In this document: piece after piece, positions 1 to 6,189 of the stretch
How the letters are laid out: each line of letters starts with the position of its first letter
Position numbering within the stretch: position 1 is the stretch's first letter
Origin: Chromatiales bacterium
Lineage (GTDB): Bacteria > Pseudomonadota > Gammaproteobacteria > Steroidobacterales > GCA-2729495
Assembly (NCBI GenBank): GCA_030614035.1
Contig: JAUWKW010000090.1
Coordinates: 1-6,278, forward strand
Length of the DNA stretch: 6,278 nt
Direction: 5' to 3'
Translations under genes and position numbers: made by a program
Notes under the pieces: model-generated
What the model saw: only the letters and a program-made list of their open reading frames with translations
Databases searched by the model: none
Told to the model about the DNA's origin: nothing

Positions 1-534
1 GAGGCCGCCAATTGGCATTGTGCTGACAATACGTTCGCCCAATACGGTAACTTCGCTACCTTTTACCAGCAGGTCCTCGGCCATGATTCGGAATCTAATG
101 CTGTCTTCCGGTGCGCTTTCCGACAGCCGCGCGGACTTCGCTAGTAAGAACTCAGCCCGGTCTTTGCCCAGGGCAATCGCGTTGGGGATTTGCCCGAGGA
201 ATAATGCAGCGACGACTGCCAGGCTGATTGCCCAGCCACCCATTAGCAATTGCAGATAAAGCTGGTCGCCCCGTGGGTTGGAGACAATCCGGTAACTTTT
301 GACGAAATAGAACACCGGTGCCGCGACCAGCTTTTTCGGATAAATGGTATCGGCAAGGAAACTAGCTGCAGGCGGCGCAAGGAGTGTCATCGACACCAGG
401 ACGACACCCAGCCCGATATAGGCTCTGCGGGCCGTGATCAGCCACAGGCGCAACAGCGCGGGTCGCCGTAACAACAATGGAAATTTGCGGATGCCTTCGC
501 GAACCGATACCAGGAATTTGACACGATTAGCCAC
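1..534 (-). CDS. Two-pass inner-membrane protein, N-terminal part (runs off left edge)
   Basis: The minus strand is open from the left edge past base 573 and reads as a convincing membrane protein. With a GTG start at 532-534 the visible part is 178 residues. It begins with a basic, amphipathic stretch of about 35 residues, then a hydrophobic segment at about 39-61 (AYIGLGVVLVSMTLL...). A loop of about 35 residues follows, then a second hydrophobic segment at about 96-114 (GGWAISLAVVAALFLG). The rest is a soluble, charged region (KDRAEFLLAKSARLSES...) that continues beyond the window. Charge distribution suggests both ends are cytoplasmic. The start is uncertain. GTG 532-534 has AGGGGA 12 bases upstream, which is a long spacer. 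GTG 571-573 gives 13 more residues, has no Shine-Dalgarno sequence, and would coincide with the inferred transcription start. I do not recognise the family. The missing C-terminal domain probably defines its function. Confidence 0.7.
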   Translation of the reverse strand, partial: MANRVKFLVSVREGIRKFPLLLRRPALLRLWLITARRAYIGLGVVLVSMTLLAPPAASFLADTIYPKKLVAAPVFYFVKSYRIVSNPRGDQLYLQLLMGGWAISLAVVAALFLGQIPNAIALGKDRAEFLLAKSARLSESAPEDSIRFRIMAEDLLVKGSEVTVLGERIVSTMPIGGL

Positions 535-577
535 GGCGATATTGAGTCCCCTGATCCACAGATTATTGCTCACTAAG

Positions 578-583
578 GATATA
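578..583 (-). promoter_or_regulatory. Candidate -10 box of a CRP-dependent promoter
   Basis: Read on the minus strand this is TATATC, a 4/6 match to TATAAT. A start site at about 570-571 would place the centre of the CRP-like site (611.5) at -40.5 to -41.5, the classic class II activator position. No good -35 box is seen, as expected for such a promoter. The spacing is observed; promoter activity is inferred. Confidence 0.35.
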
Positions 584-603
584 TGCGGGACAGGTGGGGG
601 TCG

Positions 604-619
604 TGTGATGGAGATCACA
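604..619 (-). promoter_or_regulatory. Perfect CRP-type operator TGTGA-N6-TCACA
   Basis: The 16 bases read TGTGATGGAGATCACA on the plus strand, with 6-base perfect inverted arms (TGTGAT/ATCACA) around GGAG. Both conserved half-sites of the CRP/Vfr consensus match at every position. FNR sites (TTGAT-N4-ATCAA) differ at the outer bases, so CRP is the better reading. The site lies in the 150-base gap between the flavoprotein gene (690-1874) and the membrane-protein gene, and it is properly placed to activate the latter. This suggests carbon-status control of the membrane protein. Confidence 0.6.
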
Positions 620-653
620 AAAAAGTGCCGTGAAGCATTATTAATCAGGCTGG

Positions 654-678
654 AACCCAGTTGTAGAGTGTCCGGGTT
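654..678 (-). terminator. Weak stem-loop after the 690-1874 gene
   Basis: On the minus strand, 11 bases after the stop codon, AACCCGG pairs with CTGGGTT (seven pairs including one G-T) around an 11-base loop. No T-run follows directly; a T6 run appears only about 30 bases further on. It may protect the 3' end of the mRNA or terminate poorly. It is not a canonical intrinsic terminator. Confidence 0.2.
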
Positions 679-689
679 TGCTGTCGCAA

Positions 690-1874
690 TCAGATTGGGA
701 CCGTCATCGCGTTGTAATAGAACAGTCCCATATCCTCATCATTACGATGTGACTTGTTGGTGTATTTGTCAGGCCTATGGGTTTGCAGGCGTGGTCCCCT
801 CGCGTCGGACTCGACCTGCACTTCATGAGTCCTTTCGATACGCGCCGCTTCGTAGCGTGCAAACGCTTCTGTATGGTCTTGTGAGTCTGCCAGACAGCGG
901 GCCAAAACCATGCCGTCTTCGATCGCCATTGCGGCACCTTGCCCCAGAAAATTCAACATGCCGTGCGCCGCATCGCCCATCAGTGTTACGCGCCCTGTCG
1001 ACCAGCAGGTCATCGGCTTACGAATAAACATGCCCCATTTATAAGAGTTCTCCTCGGGGATCGCGCCCAGCACGGCCCGTGATTCAGCGTGAAAATCGGC
1101 ATACTCGTGCAGGATCTCTGAAATATCGGCACGATTGGACCAGCCTTCCTCTTCCCACTTTGATGCCTTGACCATTGCGACGCAATTGATCAAATCGTCG
1201 CGGCGTGCCGGATACAGATTCATCCAGTGATCCGGGCCGACGGTCATGACCGCACTGTCCCGGATACTTGCGAGATCGACACAGGGATCGTCTTCGAGAT
1301 CGGCCCAGCGAACCAGGCTGCGGTAGGCGACTTGATTGGTAAAGACGGGCGGATCCGGATTGAACAAGCGGTCACGGACCACCGAATGAATGCCGTCACA
1401 ACCGATCAAGATATCGGCGCTTGCCGTATTGCCGTTCGCAAAGTTGATGTCAACGCGGTCAACTTGGTCAACGACGTCGGTTACCGCATGATCCACGTGG
1501 ACGCAGTCCGGATCATTCTTTAGTACCAGCTCGGCCAGGATATCGTGCACGTCCGCGCGATGCGTGAAGTAATAATTGCAGCCATATTTTTGAAGGTAGC
1601 CAACCCTGGGTCGATTCAGCAGCACGTCGCCGGTTTTGTAGTGTTTGACAATGGTTCTTTCGGGGATATTGCCAAAACTCGCCAGCGCTTCACCGAGGCC
1701 GAGGTGCTCCAGTATTCGTGTTGAATTCGGCGGCAGCGAAATTCCCGCGCCGATCTCACCGAGCATCGCAGCCTGCTCGTAAACCTCCACCTTGAAGCCA
1801 AATGACTGCAGTGAGGCTGCCGCAGTCAACCCCCCCAGACCCGCTCCAACAATTGCAATGTTCAGATCTTTCAT
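690..1874 (-). CDS. FAD-dependent aromatic monooxygenase, salicylate hydroxylase-like
   Basis: A 394-residue class A flavoprotein monooxygenase (FAD_binding_3, PF01494), the usual length for single-component salicylate, 3-hydroxybenzoate or 6-hydroxynicotinate hydroxylases. Such enzymes use NAD(P)H and O2 to hydroxylate an activated aromatic ring in the cytoplasm. All three fingerprints are present: the Rossmann motif GAGLGG at 10-15 with the ribose-binding E33 after the second strand, the DG motif (GCDGIHS, D160-G161), and the GD motif (LMGDAAH, G300-D301) followed by GQGAAMAIED at 311-320. R106 (THRADVH) fits the FAD-contacting Arg. HWMNLYPAR at 216-224 matches the H-x4-YP segment lining the substrate pocket in this group. 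The start must be ATG at 1872-1874 because the FAD motif begins at residue 6. AGGGGA sits only two bases upstream, which is unusually close. It is divergent from the methyltransferase gene. The exact substrate is not readable from the sequence. Confidence 0.93.
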   Translation of the reverse strand: MKDLNIAIVGAGLGGLTAAASLQSFGFKVEVYEQAAMLGEIGAGISLPPNSTRILEHLGLGEALASFGNIPERTIVKHYKTGDVLLNRPRVGYLQKYGCNYYFTHRADVHDILAELVLKNDPDCVHVDHAVTDVVDQVDRVDINFANGNTASADILIGCDGIHSVVRDRLFNPDPPVFTNQVAYRSLVRWADLEDDPCVDLASIRDSAVMTVGPDHWMNLYPARRDDLINCVAMVKASKWEEEGWSNRADISEILHEYADFHAESRAVLGAIPEENSYKWGMFIRKPMTCWSTGRVTLMGDAAHGMLNFLGQGAAMAIEDGMVLARCLADSQDHTEAFARYEAARIERTHEVQVESDARGPRLQTHRPDKYTNKSHRNDEDMGLFYYNAMTVPI

Positions 1875-2084
1875 TGTCCCCTGGTGTGTAGCGGCTGATA
1901 TGCCCGGTTAGATTATTGGTTTGCAGCCCACCGCTTGCGCCTATACGATAGCACCAGCAGTCGGCTGCCCGAAACCTCGCCTATTGCCTGCACCACAGAA
2001 TGAAGCGAAGTAGACTGCACAAGCCGGCGTTCACCGCTTGGAAACACATGACGGGAATCGCAAGCGAATAATCGAGAATGCCCC
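1875..2084. promoter_or_regulatory. Divergent promoter region between flavoprotein and methyltransferase genes
   Basis: These 210 bases hold no credible gene and must carry the promoters for both divergent units. A weak plus-strand candidate is TTGCAG (1921-1926), 17 bases, then TACGAT (1944-1949). Overlapping the -10 is a short inverted repeat CTATACGATAG (1941-1951). Just downstream is an imperfect palindrome GCAGTCGGCTGC (1957-1968; 10 of 12 bases symmetric). Either could be an operator. GAG at 2074-2076, eight bases before ATG 2085, is a usable ribosome binding site for the methyltransferase. The need for promoters here follows from gene layout; the individual elements are tentative. Confidence 0.4.
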
Positions 2085-3227
2085 ATGGCACATCAGCTTC
2101 AACACGATCTGCTGGTCCAACGCACCCACGACGAGCAGAGCCGCCAGGAATACGTCATGTCGCTGCGCCGGCATCTTGCCAGCCGCATTGCGCCTCATTG
2201 CGCCGACATGTACACCGATGCCATCAAGTCGGCATTCGAAGAAGAGCATGGGCATGAGCCGGCTAATCGCCCGGAAATGCGCGAAGCAATGCGCAACAGC
2301 GATCTGTATCAGTTTTTCAGTGCGATGCAGAGAACGTCGCAAGAACTGATGTGGGATAGTGTCGTCGATTCGGTTGAACGCCAACTCCCGGAGCTGAACG
2401 AAAAGGCCAAGCGGATTGCGGGCAAACGCGGTCACGGTGGAACGCTGACGCTGGATCCGGAACTGGAGATCCCCAAATATCTGACCGGCTACGATATCCA
2501 TTTGCAGCCGGGCGGATACCACATCGATTACGGTGACGACGATGTGGCGGCCGGCGCGCTTTGGGATCGAGCGATCTACCTGTATTCAATGGGCTACACG
2601 GGCCCGGAGATGGACTACTGGGGCCAGTCACTGGCGGCGCATTATCGAAAAATGATGCCTGATTCGGACCCGAAACGGATTCTGGATATGGGCTGCACGA
2701 CCGGCGCCAGCACGATTCCGTGGAAAAAGATGTTTCCAAATGCCGAAGTGCACGGTATTGATATTGGACCTGCACTGCTCCGCTATGGCCACGCCCGGGC
2801 GGAATCGATGGGCGTTTGCATCCACTTGAGCCAGCAGAACGCCGAGCAGACCAATTTCGATGACGAGTCGTTCGACGTCGTTGTATCCGGCTTGTTGATG
2901 CATGAGACATCCAAGAAAGGCGTCAATCGAATTTTTTCCGAGAGTCGCCGCTTACTCAAACAACAGGGCATCATGATGCACATGGATCCCCCGTTGTTCG
3001 CCGAGATGACGCCACTGCGGGCATTTTTGGCCGCGTGGGAAGCCTACAACGTAAACGAAGTCTTCGCCGGCGTCTATCGGGACATGGACCTGGTCGATGA
3101 GGCGATCAAAGCGGGCTTCGCCAAGGACAAAGCGAGGCTGATGCAGGTGGAACTGGTAGTCGCTCCGGAATTTCGAAATTACGATACGCCGATTAGCGAA
3201 TGGCCTGCAGTCGTGGCAGAAAAGTGA
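2085..3227 (+). CDS. SAM-dependent class I methyltransferase with long N-terminal extension
   Basis: A 380-residue protein whose second half is a Rossmann-fold methyltransferase (Methyltransf_11/25 type). Motif I is RILDMGCTTGAST at 198-210, a D-x-G-x-x-x-G variant in which the middle Gly of GxGxG is Thr. The strand-2 acidic residue that holds the SAM ribose is D225 (VHGIDIG). Motif IV/post-II is FDVVVSGLLMHE at 263-274, and GIMMHMDPP at 295-303 fits the following strand. Residues 1 to about 190 are a mostly helical, charged region (for example FEEEHGHEPANRPEMREAMR, 51-70) that I do not recognise; it is longer than the lid of ordinary small-molecule methyltransferases. There is no signal peptide or membrane segment, so it is cytoplasmic. 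The dehydrogenase gene follows 37 bases downstream on the same strand, so the two are probably co-transcribed. A likely role is O- or N-methylation of a pathway intermediate; the acceptor is unknown. Confidence 0.88.
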   Translation: MAHQLQHDLLVQRTHDEQSRQEYVMSLRRHLASRIAPHCADMYTDAIKSAFEEEHGHEPANRPEMREAMRNSDLYQFFSAMQRTSQELMWDSVVDSVERQLPELNEKAKRIAGKRGHGGTLTLDPELEIPKYLTGYDIHLQPGGYHIDYGDDDVAAGALWDRAIYLYSMGYTGPEMDYWGQSLAAHYRKMMPDSDPKRILDMGCTTGASTIPWKKMFPNAEVHGIDIGPALLRYGHARAESMGVCIHLSQQNAEQTNFDDESFDVVVSGLLMHETSKKGVNRIFSESRRLLKQQGIMMHMDPPLFAEMTPLRAFLAAWEAYNVNEVFAGVYRDMDLVDEAIKAGFAKDKARLMQVELVVAPEFRNYDTPISEWPAVVAEK

Positions 3228-3254
3228 GCGGAATGAATCGAATGGTTTGGCGTT

Positions 3255-3258
3255 GGAG
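3255..3258 (+). promoter_or_regulatory. Ribosome binding site that decides the dehydrogenase start
   Basis: GGAG lies six bases before ATG 3265-3267, an ideal spacing. The frame can be extended to a TTG at 3247, but GGAG would then fall inside the coding sequence, and the six extra residues add nothing conserved. Confidence 0.65.
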
Positions 3259-3264
3259 CCCGGT

Positions 3265-4788
3265 ATGCAACACCCGAAGGAAGTAGCAGATCTGAAACGT
3301 TTTGATATCCCACCGGTTTTGACCGGGTTTATCGATGGGCGGTCTGTCCCGAAAAGTGCGTCCGCCGAAATCGTCGCATGCATCTCTCCATCCGACGAAA
3401 CGGAGCTGTTGTCTTTGAACGAGGCAGATGCAAATGAGGTCGATGCGGCAGTTAGCGCAGCGCGGCGTGCGTTTGAGTCCGGCCCGTGGCCGCGAATGAG
3501 TGTCGACGAGCGTAAGCGCATATTGAGGCAAATCCGCGACAAAATCCTCGAACACTCCGAGGAATTGGCCTACCTGGAAAGCGCCAACGTCGGTTTGCCG
3601 ATCCGCAATGTCAAGGCCATGCACATCCCGCGTGCTGCCCGAAATTTTGAATTTTTCGCTGAAGTGGCCAGCCAGGCGGCCGGTCAGGTCTATACCCAAA
3701 CCAGGCCTTACTTATCCTATGTCACTCGTGAACCGGTCGGCGTTGGTGGCCTGATTGGTCCATGGAATTTCCCGCTGGGGCTGGGCACGATGAAAATTGC
3801 GTCGTGCATCGCGTTCGGCAACACATGCGTCATCAAACCATCAGAATATGCACCGCTAACGCTGACGCGCGCGATGGAGTTGATCCACGAAACCGATATT
3901 CCTCCCGGGGTCATCAACCTGGTCAATGGGCGCGGCCATGTGACCGGTGAAGCGTTGACTAGCCATCCAGGTGTCGATGTTGTTTCATTTACCGGCGGGA
4001 CCGTGACGGCCCGGGCGATCATGCGCAGTGCATCGGCGCACCTGAAACCGGTCGCCTTTGAACTCGGGGGTAAGTCAGCAAATATTGTTACCGCATCTGC
4101 CGACCTCGAGCGTGCATTGGATGGTTCACTGTCGACGATTTATTCGGATAACGGCCAGCAGTGTCTCGCCGGGTCCCGTATTTTGGTCGAGCGATCTATT
4201 GCTGACGAGTTCATACAGAAATTCGTCGAGCGTGCTCGCAGGATTCGTATTGGAAATCCGCTTAGCCCGGACACCGAGTTGGGACCATTGTGTTACGAGG
4301 GGCACATGGAGAAGGTTTTGTCCTACGTGGGTATTGCGCAACAGGAAGGTGCTGAACTGCTTACCGGGGGTAAGCGCAGCGACGCGTTCGAGCGCGGCTA
4401 CTATATCGAACCGACGGCGGTGATGGCGCCGAGCAATAGTACGCGTGTTTGTCAGGAAGAGATTTTTGGCCCGTTTGCGGCGTTTCTGGTATTCGATGAC
4501 CTGGATGAGGCGATCGACATTGCCAACGACTCGGACTTCGGATTGGTCGCCTTTGTCTGGTCGGAGGACCTGCCAACCGTGATGAAAGCCTCGCAAGGTA
4601 TTCGGGCCGGCACGATCTGGGTTAACACGCCGACCGCCCGCGACCTGCGTGCTCCTTTCGGTGGCTACAAGGATTCCGGCATTGGTCGCGACGGCGCCAA
4701 AGATTGTTTGGAGTTCTTCACTGAGGCGAAGACGACGACCATACCGACCGACAAGTTCCCGATCACCGATTTCGGCAAGGCACAATAG
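3265..4788 (+). CDS. NAD-dependent aldehyde dehydrogenase, HpaE / hydroxymuconic semialdehyde dehydrogenase-like
   Basis: A 507-residue ALDH-superfamily enzyme (PF00171), full length. It oxidises an aldehyde to the acid through a thiohemiacetal on the catalytic Cys. Numbering from ATG 3265: N168 in GPWNFP (oxyanion hole), K191 and E194 in IKPSE, FTGGT at 242-246 (cofactor loop), general base E266 in ELGGKS, nucleophile C300 in GQQCLAGSR, and E399/F401 in EEIFGP. E194 after the Lys favours NAD+ over NADP+. IPRAARNFEFFAEV (121-134), ANVGLPI (107-113) and TPTARDLRAPFGGYKDSG near the C-terminus are closest, from memory, to HpaE, the 5-carboxymethyl-2-hydroxymuconate semialdehyde dehydrogenase of homoprotocatechuate breakdown, and to the DmpC/XylG branch. 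It sits 37 bases after the methyltransferase, probably in one operon, and ends 35 bases from the stop of the convergent monooxygenase. The superfamily is certain. The semialdehyde substrate is inferred, since no ring-cleavage gene is visible here. Confidence 0.95.
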   Translation: MQHPKEVADLKRFDIPPVLTGFIDGRSVPKSASAEIVACISPSDETELLSLNEADANEVDAAVSAARRAFESGPWPRMSVDERKRILRQIRDKILEHSEELAYLESANVGLPIRNVKAMHIPRAARNFEFFAEVASQAAGQVYTQTRPYLSYVTREPVGVGGLIGPWNFPLGLGTMKIASCIAFGNTCVIKPSEYAPLTLTRAMELIHETDIPPGVINLVNGRGHVTGEALTSHPGVDVVSFTGGTVTARAIMRSASAHLKPVAFELGGKSANIVTASADLERALDGSLSTIYSDNGQQCLAGSRILVERSIADEFIQKFVERARRIRIGNPLSPDTELGPLCYEGHMEKVLSYVGIAQQEGAELLTGGKRSDAFERGYYIEPTAVMAPSNSTRVCQEEIFGPFAAFLVFDDLDEAIDIANDSDFGLVAFVWSEDLPTVMKASQGIRAGTIWVNTPTARDLRAPFGGYKDSGIGRDGAKDCLEFFTEAKTTTIPTDKFPITDFGKAQ

Positions 4789-4823
4789 TCATCGGATAGT
4801 GCTGCGGGCGTGGGCAACCCTGG
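4789..4823. other. Short convergent intergenic gap without a visible terminator
   Basis: The stop codons of the dehydrogenase (plus) and the monooxygenase (minus) are 35 bases apart. I find no GC-rich hairpin with a T-run on either strand here, so transcripts from the two sides may overlap. Confidence 0.5.
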
Positions 4824-6023
4824 CTATAGCGTGATCTGCTCCGCATCCGCGAGGCTCGTAAATAAAGCCTGATCCAGCAGGAATTTTCGCCGCAGTTTGT
4901 CGTCGCTGCAAATACGGCGAATTTCCTCCCGATCCTGATGGAGCCACTCTTCGTCGTCCTGCTCCATCCTTTGCTTGTTCTTCATCGACTGCGTCTGAAT
5001 AAAATCGCGCGTGACGGTTTGCCGTTGTTTTTCGTAAAGATCGAGCAACGAAATATCAGCACCTTGATTGAGTATCTGGTCCAGTTTATCGCAGAGGTTC
5101 CACGCATCGTGTATGCCGCTGTTCATACCGAACCCGCCGAGAGGATTATTCAGATGCGCCGCATCCCCGGCCAGCAATACCCGGCCTACGCGATAGTTTC
5201 TGGCGACCCGCTGGTGAATTCGATAAATGACCCGATGCTCCGATGCGATCGTCTCTTGAGTGCCGGTGACGTCCCCAAGCACGTGATCCTTGAATTCATC
5301 CGAAAGCAGATACTCGTCGCTGGCATCTTTCGGTGCAGGCACCAGCACCCGCCAGTAGTCCGGCGTACGCAATAACAGCACCCAGGCTGCCGGATCGGCA
5401 ATGTAATTGACATTGCTCAGGCCATCGAAATGCCGCTCCACCGGATAAGTGGTGCTCAGCGTGACAAATCTTTCCGGGTAGGTGAAACCTTCGAAGCCGA
5501 TTTTCAGTTTTCTGCGAACGATACTGTCGGCGCCTTCCGCCCCAATGACATAATCGGCCCTGAAGAATTCGGTCCCGTCCTGATGTTCTGCGACAACGGT
5601 GACCCCATCGGCGTTTTGATCGACATCTATGACCTCGTGCGAAAAATGTAAACTTGCATGTGGCTCATCGGCGAGAAGTTCGCATAAGTGTTGCGTGAAT
5701 TTGAACTGCTCGTACTGCAGCCGATACGGAAACTCGGTGGTATCCGATAGCTCGGTCAGGTCAAAACTAAACACCTCCGGTGAACGGCGGTCCCGGTATT
5801 GATAGACCGGGCAGATGAGGCCGTGCTTGACCATACGATCGGCGACCCCAAGTTCCGCCATCATCTCAAGTGTTGGGGGGTGCCACGTTGAAGCACGTAG
5901 ATCCTTGGCCCAGGTTGGCAATGCCTCCAGCAGGATAACCTCGATACCCTGTCTGGCGAGGCAAACAGCGGCCACGGTCCCGACTGGACCTGCGCCTGCA
6001 ACGATGACTTGTGCGCTTTCCAT
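4824..6023 (-). CDS. FAD-dependent monooxygenase, PheA/MhpA-type class A hydroxylase
   Basis: A 399-residue flavoprotein monooxygenase (PF01494), clearly distinct from the one at 690-1874. GAGPVG at 10-15 with E33 (LLEA) binds ADP-ribose of FAD. RASTWHPPTLEMM at 43-55 is typical of the phenol hydroxylase / 3-(3-hydroxyphenyl)propionate hydroxylase branch. LLAGDAAH at 283-290 (G286-D287) and NPLGGFGMNSGIHDAWNL at 293-310 are the GD motif and the isoalloxazine loop. The DG motif reads GAEGADS (161-167), with Glu163 replacing the usual Asp. The protein ends at about 400 residues with a charged helical tail (QDDEEWLHQDREEIRRI, 355-371), so it lacks the C-terminal thioredoxin-like domain of PheA and MhpA. 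The start at ATG 6021-6023 is fixed by the FAD motif; only a weak AAGA lies upstream. It is divergent from the SDR at 6190 and convergent with the aldehyde dehydrogenase. It probably hydroxylates a phenolic or cyclic intermediate, substrate unknown. Confidence 0.92.
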   Translation of the reverse strand: MESAQVIVAGAGPVGTVAAVCLARQGIEVILLEALPTWAKDLRASTWHPPTLEMMAELGVADRMVKHGLICPVYQYRDRRSPEVFSFDLTELSDTTEFPYRLQYEQFKFTQHLCELLADEPHASLHFSHEVIDVDQNADGVTVVAEHQDGTEFFRADYVIGAEGADSIVRRKLKIGFEGFTYPERFVTLSTTYPVERHFDGLSNVNYIADPAAWVLLLRTPDYWRVLVPAPKDASDEYLLSDEFKDHVLGDVTGTQETIASEHRVIYRIHQRVARNYRVGRVLLAGDAAHLNNPLGGFGMNSGIHDAWNLCDKLDQILNQGADISLLDLYEKQRQTVTRDFIQTQSMKNKQRMEQDDEEWLHQDREEIRRICSDDKLRRKFLLDQALFTSLADAEQITL

Positions 6024-6044
6024 GTAACGAATCTTGCGGTGGCG

Positions 6045-6071
6045 TCTATATTAACTTGGTTTTCCTGTCAG
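6045..6071 (-). promoter_or_regulatory. Candidate sigma-70 promoter for the 4824-6023 monooxygenase
   Basis: On the minus strand CTGACA (6066-6071; 5/6 match to TTGACA) is followed after 15 bases by TATAGA (6045-6050; 4/6). The spacer is shorter than the ideal 17. Transcription would start near 6038, giving a leader of about 15 bases before the ATG at 6023. Confidence 0.35.
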
Positions 6072-6105
6072 CTTGTCCGTACCTTTAAACCCTTTACCGA
6101 TGCAT

Positions 6106-6118
6106 CGGGGACAGTTAG
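6106..6118 (+). repeat. Direct repeat copy 1, CGGGGACAGTTAG
   Basis: It matches the copy at 6155-6167 at 11 of 13 positions, sharing CGGGGACAG-YY-AG. It lies 12 bases (core end to palindrome) left of the inverted repeat at 6127-6141. Confidence 0.5.
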
Positions 6119-6126
6119 CCTGTTGC

Positions 6127-6141
6127 CGTTATGAAATAACG
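6127..6141. promoter_or_regulatory. Perfect inverted repeat CGTTAT-gaa-ATAACG, candidate operator
   Basis: Two perfect 6-base arms surround a 3-base centre in the 166-base region between the divergent monooxygenase and SDR genes. Size and symmetry fit a dimeric TetR-, MarR- or GntR-type repressor site. The regulator gene is not in the window. It is 48 bases upstream of the SDR start codon and about 75 bases upstream of the candidate monooxygenase -10 box, so direct promoter overlap is more likely for the SDR side. Confidence 0.45.
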
Positions 6142-6154
6142 TTGGCGGTCGAGC

Positions 6155-6167
6155 CGGGGACAGCCAG
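6155..6167 (+). repeat. Direct repeat copy 2, CGGGGACAGCCAG
   Basis: Second copy of the repeat at 6106-6118 (start-to-start distance 49 bases), 13 bases right of the inverted repeat. It could be a second regulator half-site or part of a dispersed repeat; the sequence does not decide. Confidence 0.5.
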
Positions 6168-6189
6168 TATCTGAATTTCGGCGCGAAAC

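Noticed and set aside
587..601. GGGACAGGTGGGGGT, resembling the GGGGACAG repeat at 6106 and 6155
   Set aside because: The match is only seven bases (GGGACAG) and lacks the leading CG and the following YYAG, so I do not count it as a third copy.
604..619. Reading the palindrome as an FNR/anaerobiosis box
   Set aside because: FNR sites need TTGAT-N4-ATCAA; here the half-sites are GTGAT/ATCAC, which fit CRP exactly.
434..1027. Plus-strand 197-codon open frame overlapping the left membrane-protein gene and the 690-1874 flavoprotein
   Set aside because: Its translation is rich in Arg/Ser/Pro/Cys and has no recognisable motif, and it lies antisense to two genes with clear protein features.
1929..2040. 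Nine-base direct repeat CACCGCTTG at 1929-1937 and 2032-2040
   Set aside because: Copies are 103 bases apart, with no extended match or symmetric layout; a 9-mer repeat in this much GC-rich DNA is not convincing.
2317..2910. Minus-strand 197-codon open frame inside the methyltransferase gene
   Set aside because: Low-complexity Arg/Ser/Pro-rich translation on the opposite strand of a gene with clear methyltransferase motifs.
3247..3264. TTG start giving a 513-residue aldehyde dehydrogenase
   Set aside because: ATG 3265 has GGAG at six bases, while TTG 3247 has no comparable ribosome binding site; catalytic numbering from ATG 3265 also matches the family closely (E399 and F401 as in ALDH2).
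4126..4785. Minus-strand 219-codon open frame antisense to the aldehyde dehydrogenase
   Set aside because: The aldehyde dehydrogenase on the plus strand carries every catalytic residue; the antisense frame shows no domain and is Arg-rich.
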